A stretch of 63,595 bases of DNA from Acidobacteriota bacterium. GTDB taxonomy: Bacteria; Acidobacteriota; Vicinamibacteria; Vicinamibacterales; JAFNAJ01. Location of the stretch: the NCBI GenBank assembly GCA_023384575.1, contig JAHDVP010000001.1, positions 55,443 to 119,037 of the forward strand, given 5' to 3'. Positions within the stretch are counted from its first letter, which is position 1, and the number at the start of each line of letters is the position of its first letter. The notes beneath the pieces are model-generated. The model ran no database searches. It was given only the letters and a program-made list of their open reading frames with translations, and was not told the DNA's origin. Made by a program: the position numbers and the translations under genes. Shown piece by piece: positions 45,279 to 52,652 of the stretch.

Positions 45279-46111
45279 CCACCGGCTTCCCGCGCGTCAC
45301 CGTCGGCGACGGTGGGCTCGACGCCGCGAGGCCGACTTGCGGGAGTCGGTCCACGACGTGCCGATGTCATCCCCATCAGGCCGCCGAGCAGCGGGTGCCA
45401 CGTGACTTGGTCGAATCCCGCCGCGCGCCAGCGCGCGAGGAGGGCGGGAGCGCCCGGGTAGCGCCGGAGCGACGCGGAAATGTAGCGGTACGTGTCGGCG
45501 TCGCGGTGCAGCGCCCAGCCGAGGATGCTGCCGACGGCATCGAGGTAGCCGAGGTACACGCTCCTCACGAGCGTGCTTGCCGGCCGGTTGAAGTCGAGTG
45601 CCACGATCCGTCCTCCCGGGCGAAGGACCCGGTGCATCTCGAGGAGGGCCGTGTCGAGATCCGGCACGTTGCGCAGCGCGTAGCCGGCCGTGACCAGGTC
45701 GACGCACGCGTCGGCCACGGGCAGGCACGTGATGTCGGCCGCGACGAAGGTGACGCGGCGCGCCTCTGCCTTGCGCCGGGCGAGGCGGATCATCGGCAGG
45801 GCGAGATCGACGCCGACCACCGCGACGCCTCGACCCGCCAGGCGGATCGCCAGGTCGCCGGTGCCGCACGCCAGGTCGAGCCCCCGCGCCCCTGGCGCTG
45901 GCGAGGTCAGCTCGACGACGCGGTCCTTCCAGCGTTGGTCGAGGCCGCAGGACAGCACGCGCGTCACGAGGTCGTATCTCGGCGCGATGGTCGAGAACAG
46001 CCAGCGGTTGTATCCGCGTTTCACCTCGGGCGTCGCGAACGCCTCGGCGAGCGGCACGCGCCCGTCCTGCCACGGTCTCTGCACGCGGTCGCGCCTGGCG
46101 CGGTTCGGCAC
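45227..46111 (-). CDS. menG: Demethylmenaquinone methyltransferase (UbiE/MenG family)
   Basis: 294 residues. The N-terminus VKRGYNRWLFSTIAPRYDLVTRVLS and motif I GLDLACGTGDLA with VVGVDLALPMIRLARRK are typical of UbiE/MenG; also DLVTAGYALRNVPDL and EMHRVLRPGGRIVALDF. It transfers a methyl group from S-adenosylmethionine to demethylmenaquinone, the last menaquinone step, matching mqnE and mqnD in this window. The C-terminal 45 residues after LLGGLMGM are Pro/Arg/Ser-rich and unlike the family's short end. They run 52 nt into the convergent gene, so the natural stop may have been lost. Confidence 0.85.
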   Translation of the reverse strand: MPNRARRDRVQRPWQDGRVPLAEAFATPEVKRGYNRWLFSTIAPRYDLVTRVLSCGLDQRWKDRVVELTSPAPGARGLDLACGTGDLAIRLAGRGVAVVGVDLALPMIRLARRKAEARRVTFVAADITCLPVADACVDLVTAGYALRNVPDLDTALLEMHRVLRPGGRIVALDFNRPASTLVRSVYLGYLDAVGSILGWALHRDADTYRYISASLRRYPGAPALLARWRAAGFDQVTWHPLLGGLMGMTSARRGPTPASRPRGVEPTVADGDAREAGGQRSTNGSSSFSRNSST

Positions 46112-46170
46112 GGGAGCATGGTACCCTGTGAGGACCCGCGCCGGGTCGACATCCGGAGGATCTCCAGCCC

Positions 46171-46848
46171 GTGCTGCCGTCGAGCACCGTCGAGAACTAC
46201 CTCAAGGCCGTCCACCACGCGCAGTCGGCGCTCGAGGCCGACGCGCTCGTCCCGATGGGACAGCTCGCCCAGGCGCTCGGGGTCGTGCCCGGAACCGCCA
46301 CGGCCATGGTCAAGGCGCTCGCCGAGTCGGGGCTCGTGCGCTACGAGCCGTACGCGGGCGTGAGGCTGACCCCGGCCGGCGACCGGCTGGCCGGCCTCGT
46401 GCTTCGTCGTCACCGGCTGATTGAGCTCTTCCTCGTGCGGGTGATGGGCCTCCGCTGGGACGAGGTCCACGACGAGGCCGAACACCTCGAGCACGCGATG
46501 TCCGACCGGCTCATCGACCGGATGGACGAGATGCTCGGCTGGCCGGCGGTCGATCCGCATGGCGACCCCATTCCCGACCCGCAGGGCACGGTCCCGCGGC
46601 GCGAGTACCTGTCGCTGGCCACCAGCCCGATCGCCACGCCGCTCGTCGTGTCGCGCATCGCCGACCAGGATGCCGAGTTCCTCCGGTTCGTCGAACGCAG
46701 CGGATTGAAGCCGGGCACGCCGATCTCCGTCGAGGTGCGCGATGCCGCCTCGGACGCGGTCCACGTCGTCACCGGCGACGGCCGTCGCCTCACGCTCGGC
46801 CTGAGGGCGGCGTCGAAGCTGCTGGTCGAGATTGCCGGACGCCCCTGA
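46171..46848 (+). CDS. DtxR/MntR-family metal-dependent transcription regulator
   Basis: 225 residues from a GTG (AGGATCTCCAGCCC upstream). N-terminal winged helix: STVENYLKAVHHAQ, VPMGQLAQALGVVPGTATAMVKALAESGLV, then RLTPAGDRLA. The dimerisation/metal region (RRHRLIELFLVRVMG, EVHDEAEHLEHAMSDRLIDRM) contains the His, Glu and Asp expected for Fe or Mn binding. Residues 150-225 form an SH3/FeoA-like domain. In the family, metal-loaded protein represses iron- or manganese-uptake genes. No target gene is adjacent, since neighbours are menG (divergent) and a phosphatase (convergent, 7 nt gap). Confidence 0.88.
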   Translation: MLPSSTVENYLKAVHHAQSALEADALVPMGQLAQALGVVPGTATAMVKALAESGLVRYEPYAGVRLTPAGDRLAGLVLRRHRLIELFLVRVMGLRWDEVHDEAEHLEHAMSDRLIDRMDEMLGWPAVDPHGDPIPDPQGTVPRREYLSLATSPIATPLVVSRIADQDAEFLRFVERSGLKPGTPISVEVRDAASDAVHVVTGDGRRLTLGLRAASKLLVEIAGRP

Positions 46849-46855
46849 GTCTGGC

Positions 46856-47536
46856 TCAGGCCTCGGCGGCGTTCGCGTCGCCGGCGAAGGCCTCGAGCAG
46901 CGCGAGCGGGCGACTGACGAGCCGCACGCCGGCGAGATCCGCGGCGGCCATCGCCTGGAACCCGAAGCCATACGCCGCGCAGACGGCCTGGGCCCCGGCG
47001 GCCCGGGCCGTCTGGAGGTCGACCCACGAGTCGCCGACGAGGGCGCACGCGCGGCCGGTGGCGTCGAAGCGCCGCATGAGGTCCAGGACCGAAGACGGAT
47101 CGGGTTTGCGAGGGAACGGCCCGTCGCCGCCCACGATCGAGCTGAGGTACGGGGCAAAGCCGAAGTGCTGCAGCAGCCGGACGGCCGGGGCCGCCGGCTT
47201 GTTGGTCACGACGGCGAGGACCGAGCGTTCGGCGAGCGCCCGCACCATGTCGACCGCGCCGTCGTACGGACGCGTCTCGTCGAGGAGACAGTCGTCGTAG
47301 TGGGCGAGGTACCGCGTCAACGCGTCGGACGGCCACCGATCGGCCGGCAGCCCGCGTGCGGCCAGCACGCGGTCGACGAGCAGCCGCGCGCCCTCGCCGA
47401 CCATACCGGCCACGGTGGCCGGTTCAAGGGGGTCGAGACCGTACGAGGCGAGCATGCGGTTGGCCGCCGTGGCAAGGTCGTCCCGCGAGTCGACCAGCGT
47501 GCCGTCGAGATCGAAGACGACGAGGCGGGGAGTCAT
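46856..47536 (-). CDS. gph: Phosphoglycolate phosphatase-like HAD hydrolase
   Basis: 226 residues from the ATG at 47536, which overlaps the queD stop (ATGA). HAD motifs: VVFDLDGTLVDSRDDLA (nucleophile), VVTNKPAAPAVRLL, FPRKPDPSSVL (Lys) and LVGDSWVDLQTARAAGA. The long helical cap after motif I fits the Gph subgroup. It most likely dephosphorylates 2-phosphoglycolate formed by DNA repair or oxygenation; other small phosphates are possible. Translational coupling to queD is probably incidental rather than one pathway. Confidence 0.85.
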   Translation of the reverse strand: MTPRLVVFDLDGTLVDSRDDLATAANRMLASYGLDPLEPATVAGMVGEGARLLVDRVLAARGLPADRWPSDALTRYLAHYDDCLLDETRPYDGAVDMVRALAERSVLAVVTNKPAAPAVRLLQHFGFAPYLSSIVGGDGPFPRKPDPSSVLDLMRRFDATGRACALVGDSWVDLQTARAAGAQAVCAAYGFGFQAMAAADLAGVRLVSRPLALLEAFAGDANAAEA

Positions 47537-47937
47537 TCCCCGGTGTAGACCGCCGAGGACGAGGGCGTTTCGTAGACCCGCACCGCAACGACGGGGAACC
47601 CGAGGCTTGCCGCCTGGTCGAAGATCAGCTTGGCGATCCGCTCCACCGTGGGGTTGCTCTCGAGCAGGTACATCGGCTCGCCCAGAGCACGCAGGGGTCC
47701 CACGAGCGGGTCGTCGTGGCGCAGGATCATCTTGTGGTCGAGCTCCCGATCGATCCACCCTTTGACGAGCCGCTTGATGTCGCTGAAGTCGGCCACCATG
47801 TTGCGAGAGTCGAGCGCGCCGCTGCGTACCTCGATCTCCGCCACGGCGTTGTGGCCGTGCGGGTGCTTGCACACGCCGTCGTAGTCGAGCAGGCGGTGCC
47901 CATAGCAGAACTCGATGCGCTTGGTCACAGAATACAT
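47533..47937 (-). CDS. queD: 6-carboxytetrahydropterin synthase (QueD family)
   Basis: 134 residues. Zinc-binding histidines appear in FCYGHRLLDYDGVCKHPHGHN (H at GHR and the HPHGH pair), with the catalytic Cys (VCKH) three residues before the second site; MVADFSDIK and LDHKMIL are also family motifs, as is the C-terminal VRVYETPSSSAVY. It converts dihydroneopterin triphosphate to 6-carboxytetrahydropterin in queuosine/preQ0 synthesis. queC starts 36 nt away in the opposite direction; queE is not in the window. Confidence 0.92.
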   Translation of the reverse strand: MYSVTKRIEFCYGHRLLDYDGVCKHPHGHNAVAEIEVRSGALDSRNMVADFSDIKRLVKGWIDRELDHKMILRHDDPLVGPLRALGEPMYLLESNPTVERIAKLIFDQAASLGFPVVAVRVYETPSSSAVYTGE

Positions 47938-47973
47938 GGCAGGAACCCGGGCGAGAGACGGGGCGTCTCAGGA

Positions 47974-48672
47974 ATGCCGATGGTAGTGGAACGCGCAACA
48001 CGGGGTCAAGCGACCGCGGTGCTGTGTTCGGCTGGTCTCGACAGTGCCGTGCTCGTGGCGCTCGAGGCCCGGACGGGACCCGTCGTGCCGGTGTACGTCG
48101 CGGTCGGCTTCGCGTGGGAGGCCGCCGAGCAACGGGCGCTCGAACGCCTCTTCGCTGCGGGGGCCTACGGCGGGCAGGTCGACCGGCCGGTGACACTCGC
48201 CCTCGACATGCGCGACGTCTACGCGCCGTCCCACTGGGCCGTCCGCGGTGATCCACCCGGCTACCACACCCCGGATGAAGACGTCTACCTCACGGGCCGC
48301 AACGTCGTGCTGCTCGGCAAGGCGGGCGTGTTCTGCGCCACGCGCGGCCTCCATCGACTCGCCATCGGGCCGCTCGCCGGCAACCCATTCCCCGACGCGA
48401 CGCCGGAGTTCTTCCGCGCGATGGCCTCGGCCCTGTCGCTCGGCCTCGGGCACGACATCGAGATCGTCGCGCCACTGCAGGCGATGCACAAGGACGAGGT
48501 GATCGCGCTCGGGCGTGAGCTCGGCGTGCCTCTCGAGCTGTCGCTCTCGTGCATGAACCCGAGCGACGACCTGCACTGCGGCCGGTGCAGCAAGTGCCGG
48601 GAACGGCACGACGCGTTCGTGGCGCTCGGCGTCGACGACCCGACGAGCTACGCCGCGCCGCGGCCAACCTGA
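47974..48672 (+). CDS. queC: 7-cyano-7-deazaguanine synthase-like PP-loop ATPase (QueC family)
   Basis: 232 residues from the ATG at 47974; the frame is open far upstream, but only antisense to queD. The PP-loop is LCSAGLDSAV instead of the usual SGG-x-DS. RNVVLLGKAGVFC, the region around PLAGNPFPDATPEFF and the C-terminal zinc site (C-x8-C-x2-C-x2-C in CMNPSDDLHCGRCSKC) identify the family. QueC makes preQ0 from 7-carboxy-7-deazaguanine using ATP and ammonia. It is convergent with the DUF5615 gene (3 nt gap). The altered PP-loop Ala and a somewhat divergent sequence leave room for a related substrate. Confidence 0.82.
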   Translation: MPMVVERATRGQATAVLCSAGLDSAVLVALEARTGPVVPVYVAVGFAWEAAEQRALERLFAAGAYGGQVDRPVTLALDMRDVYAPSHWAVRGDPPGYHTPDEDVYLTGRNVVLLGKAGVFCATRGLHRLAIGPLAGNPFPDATPEFFRAMASALSLGLGHDIEIVAPLQAMHKDEVIALGRELGVPLELSLSCMNPSDDLHCGRCSKCRERHDAFVALGVDDPTSYAAPRPT

Positions 48673-48675
48673 CGG

Positions 48676-49113
48676 CTATCGCCCGTTCCAGTCGAGATGC
48701 GCGTGGAGCTTGCGTCCGGCAAGGGGCAGCTCACGCGGCTCGGACGGACGGCCGACATCCGCCTGGCGCATGACGTGGCGATCGACGCGCCGCAGCACCT
48801 TCTTCAGCTGGCGCTCGTCTGGCGCCGCGAGCACGACCACTCCGCCCGACTGCGCCGTCGGGAAGCGGCGCTCGTCGAAGTAGTCACGGTCGAGCGTCAC
48901 GAGCGTGCGGTGCATCTGCGCGGCGAGACGGAAGTGCTCGGTGTCGCGCGCGCGGCGCAGGTCGGGGTGCTCCATCACGAAGAAGACGTCCCACGCCAGC
49001 TCGCGGCGCATGAACACCACGAGGCCCGTGGGGACATTGGCGTCGGCGTACACGCGCGGCGCCGACGTGGTGCGTCCCAGCATCGCGCCGAGCTCCGTCG
49101 CGAGCGTTCGCAT
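48676..49113 (-). CDS. DUF5615 PIN-like protein (possible toxin-type nuclease)
   Basis: 145 residues. The fold signature is visible: VYADANVPTGLVVFMR near the N-terminus, DVFFVMEHPDLRRARDTEHFRLAAQ, then RTLVTLDRDYFD. These spaced Asp/Glu residues correspond to the metal site of DUF5615/Mut7-C-like PIN proteins, commonly the toxin half of a toxin-antitoxin pair. No DUF433 or other antitoxin gene is next to it, so it is either an orphan or not a toxin. The C-terminus is basic (RRVDRHVMRQADVGRPSEP). It follows the deoxyhypusine-synthase-like gene by 18 nt on the same strand. Confidence 0.75.
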   Translation of the reverse strand: MRTLATELGAMLGRTTSAPRVYADANVPTGLVVFMRRELAWDVFFVMEHPDLRRARDTEHFRLAAQMHRTLVTLDRDYFDERRFPTAQSGGVVVLAAPDERQLKKVLRRVDRHVMRQADVGRPSEPRELPLAGRKLHAHLDWNGR

Positions 49114-49131
49114 GATCTCCTCCCGCCGCTG

Positions 49132-50262
49132 TCACGACGACCCGGCCCGCTCGGTGGCGGCCGCGAGCGCCTGCCGCTTCAGGTCGGCGACGAGCGCATC
49201 GCGGCGGTGGTAGAGCGCCTTGCGCTGGCGCGTGTGCCGCTCGGACCCGACGACGTACTCGCAGAAGATCGGGAAGGCGATGGTCGAATCGGCGTAGGTG
49301 ACCACCGTGTCGGGCAGGACACCCGGGTTGACCTTGCCCCAGCTCACCGCCTCGGACGGGGTCGCGCCCGACAATCCGCCCCAGACCACCTGGTCGGTCG
49401 TGATCTGGATGAAGTAGTCGTTGCCGCCCTTCGGAATGCCGTACACCTCCCACAAGGTCGGCTGGCCCTGCAGGTAGAAGTTCTTCGGCGACCCGCCGCC
49501 CAGGATCACGCAGCCGTTGCGTTCACCAGCCAGGATGATGGCGCACACCTCGTTGACGTCGCGGTTCGGGTCGACCATCAACGTGCTGCCGCGCATCAAC
49601 TCGTTCCATGCCACGTTCATGCCGATGGAGCTGTCGCCTGGCGACGACGTGTAGACCGGCACGCCGCAGGCGGCTGCCGCCGCGACGACGGAGTGGGCCT
49701 CGCAGCCCGGGTACTGCGCCGCGAGATCGAGCCCGAGGCCGTAGTGGAGCTCGGCGGTCGACACCGGTCCGTCGAGGCCGCTGCGCTCGAAGAACCCGCG
49801 CAGGTAGGCGTCGGTCTCGAGCAGCACGCTCGCCGGGAACAGCACGTCGTAGATGCGGATGACGCCATCGGCGTACAGCTCGCGGTCGTCGAGGAAGGGC
49901 GAGCCCCGGTGGAGCGTGAAGTTCAGCGCGTAGTGCAGATCGTGGTAGAGGTTCGCGCCCGTGCTGATCACGAAGTCGACGAGGCCGCGCTCCATCAGCT
50001 CGATCACGCAGCCGCCGAGCCCGGCCGGCGTCAGCGCCCCGGCCACCGTCAGCCCGATGGTCGTGTCGTGGGCGGGGTCGAGCATCTTGTCGGTGAAGAT
50101 GCGGCAGGCCTCGCCGAGGCGCCCCGCGTTGAACGCCTGGAACCCGTGATCGACGAGCTGCCGCACGTCGGCGCTGCCGCGCGGGCGGTAGTAGCGGATC
50201 GCCTCGCCGCCGAGGTGCTTGCGGGCGGAGGAAACGGGCGTCCCGGGAGCGCGGTGCGGCAC
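49132..50262 (-). CDS. Deoxyhypusine-synthase-like enzyme (possible homospermidine synthase)
   Basis: 376 residues from the GTG at 50262, chosen because GAGGAGA sits 7 nt upstream. Family features: ISTGANLYHDLHYAL (NAD site), VYTSSPGDSSIGMN, VILGGGSPKNF and EAVSWGKVNPG with YADSTIAFP following. K310 of SWGK aligns with the lysine that carries the aminobutyl group in eukaryotic deoxyhypusine synthase (human K329), so the enzyme should perform NAD-dependent transfer of aminobutyl from spermidine. Bacteria lack eIF5A, so the acceptor is probably putrescine (giving homospermidine) or another amine; this is inference from known bacterial homologues. No signal peptide. Divergent from the short-chain dehydrogenase gene. 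Confidence 0.85.
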   Translation of the reverse strand: MPHRAPGTPVSSARKHLGGEAIRYYRPRGSADVRQLVDHGFQAFNAGRLGEACRIFTDKMLDPAHDTTIGLTVAGALTPAGLGGCVIELMERGLVDFVISTGANLYHDLHYALNFTLHRGSPFLDDRELYADGVIRIYDVLFPASVLLETDAYLRGFFERSGLDGPVSTAELHYGLGLDLAAQYPGCEAHSVVAAAAACGVPVYTSSPGDSSIGMNVAWNELMRGSTLMVDPNRDVNEVCAIILAGERNGCVILGGGSPKNFYLQGQPTLWEVYGIPKGGNDYFIQITTDQVVWGGLSGATPSEAVSWGKVNPGVLPDTVVTYADSTIAFPIFCEYVVGSERHTRQRKALYHRRDALVADLKRQALAAATERAGSS

Positions 50263-50476
50263 GGTGGTCTCTCCTCGCAACGAAACGGCACGGATCGAGC
50301 GACGGCCTCGCGGAGCGCCGCTGTACGGCCCGCCTCCGCCCCCAACCCGACGGTCCGATCAAGGGTAGCTTACCGCGACGGGGCCCCGAAGCTCTGAGGC
50401 AGCGCGGGGTGTGCTATCGTCCGGGGAAGGCGCGTGCCGGACGCCTCCACCGGACCCGCGCGACGTGGAGGCTCGT
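50263..50476. other. Divergent spacer between DHS-like and short-chain dehydrogenase genes
   Basis: 214 bp. On the plus strand TGTGCTATCGT (near 50410) resembles an extended -10 box for the dehydrogenase. GAGGAGA on the minus strand is the ribosome site of the DHS-like gene. Nothing else is recognised. Confidence 0.35.
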
Positions 50477-51292
50477 ATGCGGAACCTGGCGGGCAAGCGC
50501 GTCCTCATCACCGGCAGCGCCTCGGGCATCGGCAGGGCACTCGCCGAACGGCTGGCCGCGGAACGTGCCGTCCTGCTGATGGTCGACCTCAACGAGGCGC
50601 TGCTCGACGAGACGGCCCGTGCGATGACCGCCGCAGGCGCCACGGTGCGCACGTATGTGGCCGACGTCACGGACACGCCAGCCCTCGTGACCCTGCGCGA
50701 GCGCGTGCACGCCGAGGGTGGCCCCATCGACGTCCTCGTGAACAACGCGGGCGTGGTCTTCGGTGGGCCGTTTCTCGACGTGCCGCTCGAGAAGCACGTG
50801 CTCACCTACCGGATCAACACCCTCGGCCTCGTCACGCTCACGCACCTGTTCCTGCCCGACCTGATCGCCCGGCCCGAGGCTCACCTCGTGAACGTGGCCA
50901 GCGCCTCGGGGTTCATCGGGCTGCCGTTCGGCTCGACCTACGCGTCGAGCAAGTGGTCGGTGATCGGGTTCTCGGAGTCGATCCAGCAGGAACTGGCCCT
51001 GCTCGGCCACCACCACGTGAAGGTGACCATCGCGTGCCCCAGCTACGTGAGCACCGGCCTGTTCGATGGCGCCCGCCCCCCCTTCCTGACACGGCTGCTC
51101 ACGCCGCAGCGCCTGGCCGACCGGGTCGTCTCGGCCATCACTCGCGAGCGTTTGTGGGTGCTCACGCCCTGGCTGGTCAGGGTGACGCCTGCGCTGAAGG
51201 GTCTGCTCCCGACGCCGGTGTTCAATGCCATCTCGGGCATGCTCGGCGCGACGTCGAGCATGACCGGCTGGAAGGGACGCGCCGGACACTGA
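50477..51292 (+). CDS. Short-chain dehydrogenase/reductase
   Basis: 271 residues from the ATG at 50477 (GGAGG 5 nt upstream); the frame is open earlier. Rossmann motif VLITGSASGIGRALAE, NNAGVVFGG, catalytic Ser in NVASASGFIGLPFG and Y-x3-K in STYASSKWSV are all present, so it is an active classical SDR using NAD(P)H. The acidic residue after beta-2 (MVDLNE) favours NAD. The C-terminal extension (about 40 residues, LRVTPALKGLLPTPVFN) is as in long-chain alcohol/retinol dehydrogenase-like members. The substrate cannot be read. It stands alone. Confidence 0.85.
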   Translation: MRNLAGKRVLITGSASGIGRALAERLAAERAVLLMVDLNEALLDETARAMTAAGATVRTYVADVTDTPALVTLRERVHAEGGPIDVLVNNAGVVFGGPFLDVPLEKHVLTYRINTLGLVTLTHLFLPDLIARPEAHLVNVASASGFIGLPFGSTYASSKWSVIGFSESIQQELALLGHHHVKVTIACPSYVSTGLFDGARPPFLTRLLTPQRLADRVVSAITRERLWVLTPWLVRVTPALKGLLPTPVFNAISGMLGATSSMTGWKGRAGH

Positions 51293-51361
51293 GGCAACAC
51301 GATCAGCTCGGCCGCGTGGCCGAGGCCACCCGGTCCACGAACGCCCTGCGCTCGGCCGCCC

Positions 51362-52489
51362 TTACGCCCGGTGCGGTGCGGCCGGCTCCTCTTCGTCGCC
51401 CACGTGCCCCACGACCGGGTGGTCGACGAGGTGCAGCGGCGCGACCTCGTCGGTCGGCACCGCGAGCCGCATCGAGAAGTAGAGGGCGACGCCGAGCACC
51501 ATCGCGGCGAGCAGGACCACGAGCAGCAGCAGGTACCAGCCGAGCGATCGCACCGGAGCGAGCAGCTCATCTTCGGCTTGCGAGACCGCCACGATCCACC
51601 CCAGGTTCGGATAGCTGAGCCCGAGTTGACTCGACGCCAGGCCGACGACGCGCGAGGTATCGCCCGCCGCGGACGTGAAGAACGTCCCCGCGTCGGGGCC
51701 GAGATCGCGCAGCGCGTCGAGCCGTGCAACGAGCGCATCGCGGGCGAAGAACCGCGCGTTCGGATCGCTCGTGCGCCGGCTGAACACGACCGAGCCGTTG
51801 TCGCGCAGCAGTACGGCGTCGCCCGTCGACCCGAGCGACACGCCCCCGACGAGGGCGAGCAGCTCGCGGCTGTCGACCACGACCTTGAGGACCCCGGCGA
51901 GCGTCTCGGTGTCGGGTGCCTCGACCGGGACGGCGACCTCGAGGATGTGCGTCCGCGTCGCCTCGTCCCATCGGACGTCGGTGATGCTGACGCCACCACG
52001 CTGGCCGCTCTCGGCCGCGCTCTTCCACCAGTCCTCGTCGCCGACGAAGGCGATGTCGGCGCGGTGCGAGGCCGCCACGATCCGGCCGTACCGGTCGGTC
52101 AGCAGCGCCTCGCGGTAGATGCGGTCGTGGACCACGAGATCGGCGAGGTAGCGCGAGGCCGCGGTGTCCCAGACGGCATCGGGCCACGACCGCGCCCGGC
52201 GCGCCGACTCCTCGTTCGAGAACGGCTGGGCCGAGCCCCTCGCGGCCTCGGCGCGCAGATCGGGCGTCCGGCCGACAAGCGAGATGTCGAGGATGCGCCG
52301 GAACACGTAGGTGTCGACGGCCGACGCGACCTGTTGAGCCACCTGCGACAGGTGCTCGCCCTGGCTGGCCGTGAGCCTGGCCTGCCCCTGCCAGAGGATG
52401 ACCATGACGCCAAGAGCCAGGATGGGGAGGCCGACGATCAGGAAGACCGTCAGCACGCGGGGATTCAGCCGAAGGTGACGCGAACCCAT
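51362..52489 (-). CDS. Membrane protein with periplasmic double-Cache-like sensor and no output domain
   Basis: 375 residues from the ATG at 52489 (GGGAGGG 5 nt upstream). One N-terminal span (LTVFLIVGLPILALGVMVIL), then about 270 extracytoplasmic residues of Cache pattern: helical stalk QGEHLSQVAQQVASAVDTYV, REALLTDRYGRIVAASHRAD, DEDWWKSAAESGQRGGVSIT, and GVLKVVVDSRELLALV. A second span (GWYLLLLVVLLAAMVLGVAL) is followed by a 30-residue cytoplasmic tail. Cache proteins usually carry HAMP, kinase, GGDEF or chemotaxis output; none follows here or is encoded beside it. It may signal through a partner protein. Confidence 0.8.
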   Translation of the reverse strand: MGSRHLRLNPRVLTVFLIVGLPILALGVMVILWQGQARLTASQGEHLSQVAQQVASAVDTYVFRRILDISLVGRTPDLRAEAARGSAQPFSNEESARRARSWPDAVWDTAASRYLADLVVHDRIYREALLTDRYGRIVAASHRADIAFVGDEDWWKSAAESGQRGGVSITDVRWDEATRTHILEVAVPVEAPDTETLAGVLKVVVDSRELLALVGGVSLGSTGDAVLLRDNGSVVFSRRTSDPNARFFARDALVARLDALRDLGPDAGTFFTSAAGDTSRVVGLASSQLGLSYPNLGWIVAVSQAEDELLAPVRSLGWYLLLLVVLLAAMVLGVALYFSMRLAVPTDEVAPLHLVDHPVVGHVGDEEEPAAPHRA

Positions 52490-52652
52490 GGCGCCCTCCC
52501 TGTGAACGTCGGGCGCCGGCACGGCGCTCGACAGAGGCCGAATCGACAGACCACACCAATGACGGGGGCCGCCCCCACTCTCGCGCCGCGCCGCCCCGCT
52601 GTCAAGCGAAACCGGGCCGATGAAGGGCGCGTCCCGCCGCCGCGCCGACGCG

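Noticed and set aside
46856-48256. 466-codon version of the phosphatase extending through queD
   Set aside because: The first 240 codons are antisense or out of frame to queD and queC; the HAD domain starts at the ATG at 47536.
48676-49113. Complete toxin-antitoxin pair with the DUF5615 protein
   Set aside because: No DUF433 or other small antitoxin frame is adjacent: the neighbours are queC (3 nt, opposite strand) and the deoxyhypusine-synthase-like gene.
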